Source: Saccharopolyspora indica (lineage in GTDB: Bacteria; Actinomycetota; Actinomycetes; Mycobacteriales; Pseudonocardiaceae). Taken from it: a stretch of DNA of 64,000 nucleotides. This document shows positions 25,523-35,700 of this stretch, in pieces; positions within the stretch are counted from its first letter, which is position 1; each line of letters begins with the position of its first letter. Where the stretch lies: the NCBI RefSeq assembly GCF_027853965.1, contig NZ_JAQGLB010000008.1, positions 124,001-188,000 of the forward strand, given 5' to 3'. The notes beneath the pieces were generated by a model. It had not been told where the DNA came from. It made no database searches and saw only the letters and a program-made list of their open reading frames with translations. The translations under genes were made by a program, and so were the position numbers.

Positions 25523-25552
25523 CTCGTCGATCTTCCACGTCTGGGGTGAGTC

Positions 25553-27865
25553 ATGTCCGAGCAGAACAGCGAGCGCGCCGCACCGGCGTACGCGGTGGCC
25601 CAGTGGACGGCTGCCCTGGCCGCCGCGCGGTCCGGCGACGATGCCGCGCTGGAGAAGGTCCGGCGCTGGGAGGACGTGCTGGCCGGAATGGCCGGCGGGC
25701 GGCTGGAGATCGGCTCCCGCACGCCGGTCGCCGACACCCCGGCGTGGGTGACGCTCGAAGTGGCCCACGGCGGTTTCGCCACCGGGCGGTACCTGGCGCA
25801 GGCACCGCTGTCCGACGCCGAGCGGGAGCGCTTGGCCGCGCTGCCGGAGGACGTGCCGGGCGGGACTGATCGGGAGCGGCTCAACCTCTGGTACCTCGGT
25901 GATGCCGGTCGGGCGGAACTCCTCGCCGCCCTGCGCGACGGGACCTACCGGATCGACGTGCCGGAGGAATCGGCGCTGGCAGTCGCGGCCCTGCTGCTGG
26001 ACCGGGGCTTCGCCGAGCAGGCGCTGGACCTCGTCGCCGAGCTCCGGCCGCTGATGCACCGGCTGCGCTTCACCCCGCGGTTCGAACCCGTGCCGCAGCC
26101 GTCCGGCGCGGCGGTGCGGCTGGCTCCGGTGAGCGAGGTGACCGCCTCGCTGCGTCGGGTCCGGGTGCCCGAACAGCTGGCGGCGATGCGCGAGACGCTG
26201 GAGGTGTGGAACCCGCTCTACGACCGGCTCGTCGAGCTGTGGTGCAGCACTGTGGACGGCGAGCTGCCGCACCTGGACGAAGAGCGGGGCGAAGTGCGCG
26301 GCGGGTGGCCATGCCGCCGGTGGCCGGACGACTGGACGCAGGCGCGGACCCGGTGGCTCGACGACTACACGCGGATCAGCCGGGACCACGCACCGTCCGG
26401 TCGGCACGCCCACCCGAAGAGCAACTTCGCCAGGCTGCGCGCCGCTCTGCTGGCCTGCCCGGTGGACAGCGCGAAGCTCTCCGGGCGGGAGGTCGGCTGG
26501 ATTCGCCGAGCGCTCGCCAACACCACGACCAGGCACGGCGCTCCGCACGCGGAGTTCCGAGCCTCGATTCGCGCTGCGCAGGCCGAGTCGATCGCTGCCC
26601 CCACGCATGCCGCGGTCGCCGAGCTGGTGGCCACGCGGCTGGACCACTACCCGGCCGACGGAGGTGTGCCGTCGCTGGAGCCGATCGCGGCGGCGGTGTC
26701 CGAAGAGGACGGTGTGAACGGCGTACCGGTCGGCACCGCGATCCCGGCGCACCTGGTCGACAAGGCCGCGCGTGCGCTGGAAGCACCGGTGGACGAGCTG
26801 GTGCACCGGGGCGTGATCACCTCGGGCGAGGTACTCGCGCGCGTGCTGCCGCAGCTCACCGCCCGGTTCGCTGCGGCGGGCCTGGACGATCCGGTGCTGG
26901 CCGGGGTGTACGAGCAGACCTACACCGCGTTCCGGCGCCGTCGCAGCCTGCTGCTGCTCAACCTGGAGCAGCAGGTGCGGTTCGGCGAACTCCCGTGGGT
27001 GCGCGCGCTCGCCGTCTGCCGGTCGCCGCAGGTCGATCGTTCGGTGGCCGCGCATCGCTCGCTGCAGCAGGCCGTGCTGCTCGCGATCACCTCGTTCCCG
27101 CAGGCCCTGCCGCCGAACCCGCTGGTCCGCGAGTTCGGAGCGATGGCATCGCTGGCCGGAACCCGGCTGCCGCTGGTGGAAGAGGTGGCCGCGGACATCT
27201 TCATGGGCACGTTCACCGTGAAGTGGCGGGACGCCGCGGTGCTGGCGAGCCGGGTGCTGGCGGGCACGGTCTACGCGGCCTACTACGACCTGCCGCCGGA
27301 ATCGGCGTGGCCGCAGGAGCGGCGAACCGGTACCAGGTGGGGACGGCGGACCGCCGACGACTTCGCGGAGCTGTGCGTCGCGCGGGCCGAGGAAGCCGGT
27401 AGTGGCAGGGGACTCGCGTCGCGCAACGGTGCGGTGCTGGAGCAGTCCCAGATCCTCACCACGCACAACCTCGCTGTCCTGGTGCACGAGCTGGGGCTGG
27501 CGGATCAGCTGTGCGAGCGCGCACCGGACCTGGTCCGGCGGACGTTCGACTGGGTCGTCGCCCGACTCCGCCAGCAGCCGGGGCTCGACCACCACGCGGC
27601 GCTGATCCAGGTGAAGAACGCCGCTTACGCCTGGCGGCAGGCGATCTTCTTGCTCGGTTTCTGCGATCCGCAGGAACAGCAGGCCCAGCTGAGCAGGCTG
27701 GACGAGGCGGTTCGCGACGCAGGCCTCACCCGGTTCACGCCGGCAGTCGACGGTTTGGTGCACGTGCTCGGTGGAGGGAGGTTCGACGAGACCGGCACGA
27801 CGCCGAGCGGAGGCAGGCGCTTCCTCGGCTGGGCCAGGGGAAAGCACTGGTACTTCGGCGACTAG
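25553..27865 (+). CDS. Large protein of unknown family downstream of tRNA-like pair
   Basis: A 770-residue soluble protein, mostly helical by appearance, without signal peptide, membrane segment or a nucleotide-binding motif that I can recognise. Notable segments are LLLLNLEQQVRFGELPW in the middle, LEQSQILTTHNLAVL near residues 630-640, and an aromatic C-terminus (GWARGKHWYFGD). A GGGGTGAG ribosome site lies just before the ATG. It begins 30 nt after the second tRNA-like gene and is probably on the same transcript. Codon usage is like its neighbours. It breaks the otherwise mycobacterium-like gene order, which suggests a later arrival. Confidence 0.85.
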   Translation: MSEQNSERAAPAYAVAQWTAALAAARSGDDAALEKVRRWEDVLAGMAGGRLEIGSRTPVADTPAWVTLEVAHGGFATGRYLAQAPLSDAERERLAALPEDVPGGTDRERLNLWYLGDAGRAELLAALRDGTYRIDVPEESALAVAALLLDRGFAEQALDLVAELRPLMHRLRFTPRFEPVPQPSGAAVRLAPVSEVTASLRRVRVPEQLAAMRETLEVWNPLYDRLVELWCSTVDGELPHLDEERGEVRGGWPCRRWPDDWTQARTRWLDDYTRISRDHAPSGRHAHPKSNFARLRAALLACPVDSAKLSGREVGWIRRALANTTTRHGAPHAEFRASIRAAQAESIAAPTHAAVAELVATRLDHYPADGGVPSLEPIAAAVSEEDGVNGVPVGTAIPAHLVDKAARALEAPVDELVHRGVITSGEVLARVLPQLTARFAAAGLDDPVLAGVYEQTYTAFRRRRSLLLLNLEQQVRFGELPWVRALAVCRSPQVDRSVAAHRSLQQAVLLAITSFPQALPPNPLVREFGAMASLAGTRLPLVEEVAADIFMGTFTVKWRDAAVLASRVLAGTVYAAYYDLPPESAWPQERRTGTRWGRRTADDFAELCVARAEEAGSGRGLASRNGAVLEQSQILTTHNLAVLVHELGLADQLCERAPDLVRRTFDWVVARLRQQPGLDHHAALIQVKNAAYAWRQAIFLLGFCDPQEQQAQLSRLDEAVRDAGLTRFTPAVDGLVHVLGGGRFDETGTTPSGGRRFLGWARGKHWYFGD

Positions 27866-28173
27866 ACCTCGGGGCGGGGCTCTTCGTCGGGAGTCCAGCG
27901 GTAGCGGCGCATGCTGACGCGGGCTCCGTCGGCGAGGACGCCTTCGGCTCGCAGCAGTTCCAGCTGGCGCTGCCGGAGGTGTTCGGCGACCGTGCCGTTG
28001 GAGCGCAGCACCCGGTGCCACGGCAGGTCGGCGCTGTCCTCGGCGAGGATGCGGCCCACGATGCGTGCCGAACGCAGCCCCGCGATCTCGGCCACGTCGC
28101 CGTAGGAGAGCACCGATCCGGGCGGGATCGAGGCCACGACCGCCCGCACCTGCTCCCAGGTCTCCTCGTTCAC
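27862..28173 (-). CDS. Alkyltransferase-like (ATL) DNA-binding protein
   Basis: MGMT-fold protein of 103 residues covering only the DNA-binding domain (VLSYGDVAEIAGLRSARIVGRIL). The active-site PCHRV of true alkyltransferases is PWHRV here: the cysteine is replaced by tryptophan, the hallmark of ATL proteins, which bind O6-alkylguanine and hand it to nucleotide excision repair. GTG 28173 lies 7 nt after TAGCTT on the minus strand (leaderless). It converges with the 770-residue protein gene with a 4-bp overlap. Corresponds to Rv3204. Confidence 0.88.
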   Translation of the reverse strand: MNEETWEQVRAVVASIPPGSVLSYGDVAEIAGLRSARIVGRILAEDSADLPWHRVLRSNGTVAEHLRQRQLELLRAEGVLADGARVSMRRYRWTPDEEPRPEV

Positions 28174-28213
28174 GCACCCGAAGCTACCGCACCGGCATCG
28201 CCCGGCCGCCGGA

Positions 28214-28246
28214 GGCGAACGGTCCGCTCGCAAGCGGCCGTTCGCC
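28214..28246 (-). terminator. Terminator hairpin after the chitinase gene
   Basis: GGCGAACGGTCCGCT pairs with AGCGGCCGTTCGCC with a single bulged T and a 4-nt loop, about 20 bp beyond the chitinase stop codon on the minus strand. Confidence 0.65.
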
Positions 28247-28265
28247 CCTCTGCTGCCGCGGGTTC

Positions 28266-29252
28266 TCAGCCCTGGAAGCCCGCGACGATCTTGGTGAACT
28301 CCCACTGCTGCTGGGGGATGCCGCTGCAGGAGTCACCGCCGCCACCGCCCTCGCACTGGCGGTCGCGGTTGAGCGACCAGAAGGTGAACCGGCCGAGGTT
28401 CTTCTCCTTGGCGTAGTCGGCCATCTTCTGGAAGTCGGCCGGGGTGACGACCTCACCGACGTCGGTGTTGCCGTTCATCGACGAGATGCCCGCGTGCGCG
28501 TAGGCCTCCGCGTCGTCGTAGCCGAAGGCGGTCTTGAGCCGTTCCTTCAGCGCTTCGGTGGAGGTGATGGTGTCGGCCGCCATGTCGGTGCCGCCGAAGT
28601 TGAACGGCATCTGCGTCCAGACGTCGACGTTCGCGCCGATCTCGGCGGCCTTGTCGATCAGCCGCTGGCCGTGCTCGTTCGGGCCGCTGATCAGGGTCGG
28701 GAAGGTGATCACGGTCTGCAGGCCGGGGTTGGCCTCCTTGACCGTCTTCAGCGCCTCCAGCACCCGGTCCTGCACCGCGGGCGTCTCGAACTCCGTGGCC
28801 TCGATGTCGATGTCGATGGCCTTCAGGCCGTAGGCGTCGATCAGCTTCTGGTAGGCGGCGGCCAGCGACTGCGCGTCCTGGCAGGCCTCGCCGAGCTTGT
28901 TGCCCGCCCAGCCGCCGATGGACGGGATGACGTCACCGCCGTTGGCGCGGACGTCCTCGATGACCGCCTTGTCCGGTCCGTCCAGCGGGCGGTTGCCGTC
29001 CCAGGCGGGGTTGCAGGTGCCGTCGGAGAGGATGAACGCCAGCGTGAAGTCCTTGATGCCGGTGGCGCTCATCACCTCGCCGACCGCGGGCGGGTTGCCC
29101 CAGCCGTTGTAGAGGTAGGGCGAGGCGGCGACCGGAGCGGCGGCGTCGGCTCGGGCGTCGGTCGCTTCAGCGCTGAGTGCGGGAACAGCGCCGAGGGCCA
29201 GCGCCGCCGTGGCCGCGGCACAGGTAAGCAGGCTCTTGCGGACCTTGCTCAC
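28266..29252 (-). CDS. Secreted GH18-family chitinase
   Basis: Exported glycoside hydrolase of 328 residues. GTG 29252 follows AAGGAGG and gives a typical signal peptide (basic VSKVRK, hydrophobic core, cleavage near ALSA-EA). The barrel shows SIGGWAG and the catalytic strand KAIDIDIE with the acid Glu151; the first Asp of the usual DGxDxDxE motif is Lys. QMPFNFGG and the final FWSLNRD segment fit the family. It likely hydrolyses chitin outside the cell. A DasR-like site lies 99 bp upstream. Confidence 0.85.
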   Translation of the reverse strand: MSKVRKSLLTCAAATAALALGAVPALSAEATDARADAAAPVAASPYLYNGWGNPPAVGEVMSATGIKDFTLAFILSDGTCNPAWDGNRPLDGPDKAVIEDVRANGGDVIPSIGGWAGNKLGEACQDAQSLAAAYQKLIDAYGLKAIDIDIEATEFETPAVQDRVLEALKTVKEANPGLQTVITFPTLISGPNEHGQRLIDKAAEIGANVDVWTQMPFNFGGTDMAADTITSTEALKERLKTAFGYDDAEAYAHAGISSMNGNTDVGEVVTPADFQKMADYAKEKNLGRFTFWSLNRDRQCEGGGGGDSCSGIPQQQWEFTKIVAGFQG

Positions 29253-29614
29253 GGTTTCCTCCTTCGGGGGAGCAATGCGTCTCGGGGGAGCGATTTCGCA
29301 GGTCACGGGCGGTCTGCCCGTGGTGATCCGGAACCTTGCCAGATGAAAAAATTGGTTTGTACCACCAAAAGGCGGTCTTGAATTCACATTGAATCGGCGT
29401 TACTCGCGCGTGCAGATCCGGTGGAAATCGGTGGTGAACGCCCTTGCCTCCGGTCACACGTGCGACAACCGCCCGGCGGTTCAGCCCCGGCTCGGCGTCC
29501 CGGAACGGGGGACGCGCGAACGAACGCGGCAGGCCTCCCACCTGCGAGCGAGATCGACTCGGCGAACCGCGAGCCGTTCGCGACCTTGTCGTTGACGCGT
29601 GGTTCCATCGATGG
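29253..29614. other. Divergent promoter region between chitinase and adnA
   Basis: The chitinase-proximal part is visibly A/T-richer (around 29340-29400) and holds the candidate dre site. The rest is in frame with adnA but upstream of the favoured start, and its arginine-rich translation does not look like a conserved domain. Confidence 0.5.
29351..29366. promoter_or_regulatory. Candidate DasR-responsive element (dre) upstream of chitinase
   Basis: ATTGGTTTGTACCACC contains TGGT and ACCA half-sites separated by four bases, the layout of the DasR consensus from Streptomyces. It lies in the 5' region of the chitinase gene. DasR represses chitin and N-acetylglucosamine genes in relatives, so this would be a fitting target. 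Confidence 0.55.
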
Positions 29615-32600
29615 GTGCCATCCCCGACCGCGCCCGTGCTCGTGCGCCGCGCCGAACCCGCTCGGCGGCGCGTCACGTGGGACGAAGCCGGGCAGCGGGC
29701 GCTGGCGCACACCTTCGGCTTCCTGCGCGTGCTCGGCGGCCCCGGGACCGGCAAGAGCACCCTCATCGCCGAGCTGGCCGCCGACCGGATCCGCAACCGC
29801 GAGGTGTCGCCGGAGAACGTCCTGGTCCTGACCGCGAGCCGCCGCGCCGCGGCCTGGATGCGCACCGAGATCACCCGGCTGCTCACCGGCTCGTCGTCCG
29901 AGGTGCGCACCGCGCCCGAACCGCTGGTGCGGACCGTCCACTCCTACGCCTTCGCGGTGCTGAGGCTGCAGGCGGTGCGCGAGCAGCTGCCGCCGCCGCA
30001 GCTGCTCAACGGTCCCGACCAGGACGCGCTGGTGCGCGATCTGCTGGCCGGTGATGTGGAGGTGGGCGCCGGTGACTGGCCGGAGCCGCTGCGCCCGGCC
30101 CTGACCGTCCCCGGCTTCGCCGAAGAGCTGCGCGATCTGCTCCTGCGGGCCGCTGAGCGGGGCGTCGGCCCGGAGCGCCTGGCAGCGCTCGGCCGCCAGC
30201 ACGGTCGTCCCGAGTGGATCGCCGCGGGCAAGTTCGCGCGTCAGTACGAGCAGGTCACGCTGCTGCGCGGTGCCGGTGGTTCGCAGGCTCCCGCGCTGGA
30301 CGCCGCCGAGCTGGTCGGCTCGGCGCTGCTGGCCTTCGACACCGACCCGAAGCTGCTCGCCGCCGAGCAGGACCGGGTGCGCTACGTGTTCGTCGACGAC
30401 GCCCAGCACCTGGACCCGCAGCAGTACTGGCTGATCAGGCGGCTCGGCGACACCGCGACCGAGTTCGTGCTGGCGGGCGACCCGGATCAAGCGGTGTACT
30501 CGTTCCGCGGTGCCGACCCGCGCTGCCTGCTGGACTCCGATCCCGACCGCAACAGCACCGAGGTGCTGACCGTCGACCACCGGATGTCCAAAGCGGTCCG
30601 CGAAGCCGTGCAGCGGCTGGCGGAGCGGCTGCCGGGCTCGGGCCCGCAGCGCGAGCTGGTCGAGCCCGAAGGCGGTCGCGACGGATCGGTGCAGGTGCGC
30701 CTGCTGGCCACCGAGGCGCAGGAGGCCTCCTGGGTCGCCGACCAGCTGCGCCGGGCGCACCTGCTCGACGAGATCCCCTGGTCGGAGATGGCGGTCGTGG
30801 TGCGCTCGACAGGGCTCTCCCTGCCGGTGCTGCGCCGCGCACTGCTCGCCGCGGGCGTGCCGATCGCGCTCCCCGTCGACGACATCCCGCTCGCGCAGCG
30901 CAACGCGGTCCGTCCGCTGCTGACCCTCCTGCGCTGTGCCGCGCGCCCAGAAGCGCTCGATCCGGACGCCGCCGCTGAGCTGCTGGCTTCGCCGCTCGGC
31001 GGGGCCGACCCGCTGGCGCTGCGTCGGCTGCGCCGGGGGCTCCGCCGCTTGGAGCTCGCGGCGGGCGGCGGCCGGGGCAGCGGTGAGCTGCTGGTGGAGG
31101 TGCTGCAGGACGACGATCGCCTCGCCGCGCTGGAGGATTCCGCCGCCGAGCCCGCCCGCCGCCTCGCGGGCCTGCTGCGCAAGGCGTCCGACTCGGTCGC
31201 CGCCGGGCACAGCGTGGAAGAAACCCTGTGGCGGGTCTGGAAGGCCAGCGGTCTGGAGAAGCGCTGGGTGGCGCAGACCGAGCGGCACGGCACCGCCGCT
31301 GCTCAGGCCGACCGCGACCTCGACGCCATCGTGTCGCTCTTCGACGCGGCCGCCCAGTACGTCGACCGCCTCCCCGGCGCCGATGCCGCCGGTTTCGCCG
31401 ACTACCTGACCAGCCAGCAGATCGCGGGCAGTTCGCTCGCGCCGACCGCGCCCCGCGACAACGCGGTCCGGGTGCTCACCGCGCACGCCGCGAGCGGTCA
31501 GGAGTGGGAAGTCGTGGCGATTCCCGGTGTGCAGGAGGGGATTTGGCCGGATCTCCGGTTGCGCGGATCGCTGCTCGGCGTGGAGCGGCTGGTGGACGTG
31601 CTGTCCGGGATGGACTCCGAGCGGGTGTCGGCCACCGCGCCGCTGCTCGCCGAAGAGCGTCGGCTGCTGCGGGTCGCGGCCAGCCGGGCGCGGCGGAACC
31701 TGCTGGTCAGCGCGGTGCGCGGCGAGGACGACCAGCCGTCGCGGTTCCTCGACGAGCTGGAGGGCGTGGACAGCGATCCCGACGTGGTGGAGCGGCCGAT
31801 CGCGCGGCCGGAGCGCGGTCTGGCGCTGGCCGACCTGGTCGGCGAGCTGCGCCGGGTGGTGTGCGATTCGGCGACGGAGCCGCGTCGGCGCGAGCGGGCG
31901 GCCAAGCAGCTGGCGCGGCTGGCCGCGGCGAACGTGCCGGGTGCCAATCCGGAGAGCTGGTACGGACTTCCGGAGAACTCGACGGATCAGCCGCTGGTGA
32001 CCGGCGACGAGCCGGTGCGCGTTTCTCCCTCCACAGTGGACATCCTGGCCACCTGCCCGCTGCGCTGGCTGGTGGAGCGGCACGGCGGTCAGGACACCGC
32101 CGAACTCGCCTCGATCACCGGAACCCTGGTGCACGCGCTCGTGCAGGCCGCCGCCGACGGAGCGGACACGACGCAGCTGCACAAGGCTCTCGACGACGCG
32201 TGGGAATCGGTGGACGCCGGTGCGCCGTGGTTCTCCCGCAAGGAGCGCAAGCGCGTGGAGCACATGCTCGACGCCTTCGTGAACTGGCTGGTGCAGTCGC
32301 GCGCCGAGCTCACCCAGGTCGGCGTGGAGAAGGACCTCGACGTCACGGTCCCGGCGCGCGAAGGCGGTCCGTGGCTGCGGCTGCGCGGCCGGGTCGACCG
32401 GCTGGAGGTCGACGCCGAAGGACGTCCCGTCGTGGTGGACGTCAAGACCGGGAAGAACCCGGTCAGCAAGGGCGATGCCGAGGAGCACCCGCAGCTCGCG
32501 GTCTACCAGCTCGCCGCCGCGCTGGGCGCGTTCGGCGAGCACGACGCTCCGGGCGGGGCGCGGCTGCTGTACGTGGCGAAGTCCGACCGCAAGGGCGCGG

Positions 32601-32785
32601 CCACCGAGCGCACCCAGCAGGCGCTGGACGAGGACCGGATCAAGGTGTGGCTCGACGTGGTGCACACGGCGGCGGCGGACAGCCTCGGGCCGGCCTACGT
32701 GGCCACCGAGAACTCCGACTGCTCCCGCTGCCCGGCGCGCACCTCCTGCCCGGTCCACCCGGCGGGAAGACAGGTCTCCCAGTGA
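29615..32785 (+). CDS. adnA: AdnA-like helicase-nuclease subunit
   Basis: UvrD-like motor plus RecB-type nuclease, part of the AdnAB complex that resects DNA double-strand breaks. Walker A GGPGTGKST is intact; the Walker B segment is VFVDDAQHLDP, with DDAQ in place of DExQ, consistent with the weaker AdnA motor of mycobacteria. The C-terminal nuclease shows GRVDRLEV, VVDVKTGK and QLAVYQL, with cysteines (CPLRW, CSRCPARTSC) suited to an Fe-S cluster. GTG 29615 gives 1056 residues, close to mycobacterial AdnA; the frame is open upstream and no ribosome site decides the start. It overlaps adnB by GTGA. Confidence 0.88.
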   Translation: MPSPTAPVLVRRAEPARRRVTWDEAGQRALAHTFGFLRVLGGPGTGKSTLIAELAADRIRNREVSPENVLVLTASRRAAAWMRTEITRLLTGSSSEVRTAPEPLVRTVHSYAFAVLRLQAVREQLPPPQLLNGPDQDALVRDLLAGDVEVGAGDWPEPLRPALTVPGFAEELRDLLLRAAERGVGPERLAALGRQHGRPEWIAAGKFARQYEQVTLLRGAGGSQAPALDAAELVGSALLAFDTDPKLLAAEQDRVRYVFVDDAQHLDPQQYWLIRRLGDTATEFVLAGDPDQAVYSFRGADPRCLLDSDPDRNSTEVLTVDHRMSKAVREAVQRLAERLPGSGPQRELVEPEGGRDGSVQVRLLATEAQEASWVADQLRRAHLLDEIPWSEMAVVVRSTGLSLPVLRRALLAAGVPIALPVDDIPLAQRNAVRPLLTLLRCAARPEALDPDAAAELLASPLGGADPLALRRLRRGLRRLELAAGGGRGSGELLVEVLQDDDRLAALEDSAAEPARRLAGLLRKASDSVAAGHSVEETLWRVWKASGLEKRWVAQTERHGTAAAQADRDLDAIVSLFDAAAQYVDRLPGADAAGFADYLTSQQIAGSSLAPTAPRDNAVRVLTAHAASGQEWEVVAIPGVQEGIWPDLRLRGSLLGVERLVDVLSGMDSERVSATAPLLAEERRLLRVAASRARRNLLVSAVRGEDDQPSRFLDELEGVDSDPDVVERPIARPERGLALADLVGELRRVVCDSATEPRRRERAAKQLARLAAANVPGANPESWYGLPENSTDQPLVTGDEPVRVSPSTVDILATCPLRWLVERHGGQDTAELASITGTLVHALVQAAADGADTTQLHKALDDAWESVDAGAPWFSRKERKRVEHMLDAFVNWLVQSRAELTQVGVEKDLDVTVPAREGGPWLRLRGRVDRLEVDAEGRPVVVDVKTGKNPVSKGDAEEHPQLAVYQLAAALGAFGEHDAPGGARLLYVAKSDRKGAATERTQQALDEDRIKVWLDVVHTAAADSLGPAYVATENSDCSRCPARTSCPVHPAGRQVSQ

Positions 32786-35700
32786 GCGAGGCACGGCCGC
32801 GGGTCAGTCCACATCGGATCGCCCAGGCGCTGGGACTGCACCCGCCGACTCCGGAGCAGGCCGCGGTCATCGCCGCGCCCGCCGAGCCGGCGCTGGTCGT
32901 CGCGGGCGCAGGAGCGGGCAAGACCGAGACGATGGCCGCTCGCGTGGTCTGGCTGGTGGCCAACCAGCTGGTCACGCCGGAGCAGGTGCTCGGCCTGACC
33001 TTCACGCGGAAAGCCGCGCGGCAGCTCGCCGACCGGGTGCGCGCGCGACTGCGCAGGCTCGCCGGATCGGGGCTGCTGGACGAGGTCGATCCGAGCGGGC
33101 AGCTGCGCTCGGCGGTGCTCACCGAGGACCCGACGGTGCTGACCTACCACGCCTACGCCGGGCGGATCGTCGGCGAGCACGGACTGCGGGTGCCCGTCGA
33201 GCCGGGTGCGCGGCTGCTGTCGGAGACGGCGTCGTGGCAGCTCGCGCACCGCGTGGTCGCGACCTGGACCGAAGACCTCGACACCGACAAGGTGCCTGCC
33301 ACGGTGACCGGCTACGTGCTGTCGCTGGCCGGGGAGCTCGCCGAGCACCTGGTGCGCCCGGGCGAGCTGCGCGACCACGCCGAGAGGCTCAGCGAGGTCA
33401 TCGAGAACGCGCCGCGTGCGAAGGGGCAGCGCGCGAACCTGCCGCAGGAGCTGGTGAAGGTCGTCGCCGCGCAGCAGCTGCGGGTCGCGCTGCTGCCGCT
33501 GGTCGAGGAGTACGCGCAGAGCAAGCGGCGGGAAGGCGCGATGGACTTCGCCGACCAGATGTCGCTCGCCGCGCTGCTGGCCGCCGAACACCCCGAGGTC
33601 GTCGAGGGCGAACGGGCCCGGTACGGCGCGGTGCTGCTCGACGAGTACCAGGACACCGGGCACGCGCAGCGGGTGCTGCTGCGATCGCTGTTCGGCCAGG
33701 GCACCCCGCTGCCGGTCACCTCGGTCGGCGACCCGGCGCAGGCGATCTACGGCTGGCGCGGCGCGAGCGCGGCGAACCTGCCGCGCTTCACCACCGACTT
33801 CCCGCGCGTCGAGGACGGGCGAAAGGCCCCCGCGCGCCGGTACGGGCTGCTGACCAGCTTCCGGAATCCCGAAGAGGTGCTGAAGCTCGCCAACGCGGTG
33901 TCCGAGCCGCTGCGCAGCACCGGGCTCGAAGTGGACGAGCTGCGCGCCAGGGAAGGCGCGGCGCCCGGTGACATCCGGCTGGCCCTGGCCGGTGACGTCC
34001 GCGAGGAGCTCGACTGGCTCGCCGACCAGATCGCCGCGCGCTGGCACGCCGCGGTGGACGACGGGGACCAGCCGCCGACCACCGCGGTGCTGGTGCGGCG
34101 CCGCGCGGACATGGCCGACATCGCCGCCGTGCTGCGCGAGCGCGGACTGCCCGTGGAGGTCGTCGGGCTCGGCGGGCTGCTCGACGAGGCCGAAGTGCGC
34201 GACCTGGTCAGCGCCCTGCGCGTGCTGGTCGACCCGCTCGCCGGAACGGCGGCGATGCGGCTGCTCACCGGCTCGCGCTGGCGCATCGGCGCCGCCGACC
34301 TCGCCGCGCTGTGGGAACGGGCGCGCGAACTCGGCGCGCAGGCCTTCACCGAACCGGCCTCCGACGATCCGTCCGCAGTGGTCACCGCGGCGCTGCCGGG
34401 CGAGAACGCCGAGCAGGCCGGGCTGGTCGACGCGCTCGACGACCCCGGCCACGCCGCGCGCTACTCCGCGACCGGCTACCAGCGGATCCGCCGGCTCGGC
34501 GGCGAACTCGCGAACCTGCGGCGACGCCTCGACCAGCCGCTGCCGGAACTGGTCGCCGACGTCGAGCGGACCCTGCTGCTGGACATCGAGAGCATCGCGC
34601 GAGCGGTGGGCCCGGGCCGGATCCACCTGGACGCCTTCGCCGACGTGGTCACCAGCTTCGCGCTGACCAGCCCCTCGGCCACCCTGCCCGCGCTGCTGGA
34701 CTACCTGTCGGCCGCCGAGCGCGCCGAGGACGGCCTGGAACCGGGCGAGGTCGAGGTCGCCGAAGACCGCGTCCAGGTCCTGACGGTGCACGCCGCCAAG
34801 GGCCTGGAGTGGCAGGTGGTGGCCGTCCCGCACCTGGTCAACGAGGTCTTCCCGGGCAAGCGCAAGTCCTCGTCCTGGCTGCGCTCGGTCACCGCGCTGC
34901 CCGCCGAACTGCGCGGCGACGCCCAGGACCTGCCCCAGCTGGACCTCGGCCGGCTGTCCGGAATGGACCGCAAGGAGATCACCGAAGCGCTCGGCATCCA
35001 CGACGAGGAGTTCGAGGAGCGGCGCATCGCCGAGGAACGCCGGCTGCTCTACGTCGCCGTCACGCGCTCGGAGCGGACGCTGCTGCTCTCCGGGCACTGG
35101 TGGGGCGAGAACGGCGACCGGCCGAAGGGGCCGTCGGTGTTCCTCCGGGAACTGGCGGCGGTGCTCGACGATTCCGGGGTGGGCGTGCTCGACCGCCTCG
35201 CCCCGGAACCCGCCGAGGACGACGCGAACCCGCTGGCCGAGGCGGTGCGCAGCGCGGAGTGGCCGGTCGATCCGCTGGGCCCGCGCCGCGCGGCCGTCAC
35301 CGAGGGCGCGGACATGGTGCGGGCCGCTCTGTCCGATGTGGACTCGCTCGAACCGGACGATGAGGACGAGGACGGCTGGGCCCGCGACGTCGACGTGCTG
35401 CTGGCCGAGCGCGCGGCAGCGGCGCAGCGCCGCGAGCAGGTCCGGCTGCCGGACCACCTGTCGGTGAGCCAGCTCGTCGAACTCGCCGGTGACACCGACG
35501 GTCTGGCCCGGCGGCTGCGCCGCCCGCTGCCGTTCCCGCCGAACCCGATGACCAGGCGCGGCACCGCTTTCCACGCCTGGCTGGAGCACCGGTTCACCTC
35601 CTCGGCGCTGCTGGAGTACGACGAACTGCCCGGCGCGGCCGACGATTCCGCGCCGCTGCAGGAGGACCTGGCCGAACTGCAGGAGGCGTTCCTGGCCGGG

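Noticed and set aside
25511-28177. 888-residue minus-strand open frame opposite the orphan protein
   Set aside because: It has no recognisable motifs, runs through the second tRNA-like gene, and its R/G/H-rich content is typical of an antisense shadow.
31228-32781. Upstream extension of the adnB frame into adnA
   Set aside because: The extension is arginine-rich out-of-frame translation of adnA; the GTG at 32782 overlaps the adnA stop codon and starts right before the normal AdnB N-terminus.
29384-32794. Long open frame on the minus strand opposite adnA
   Set aside because: It is the antisense shadow of a high-G+C gene; the plus-strand product has complete helicase and nuclease motifs and the antisense protein is low-complexity R/H/Q-rich sequence.
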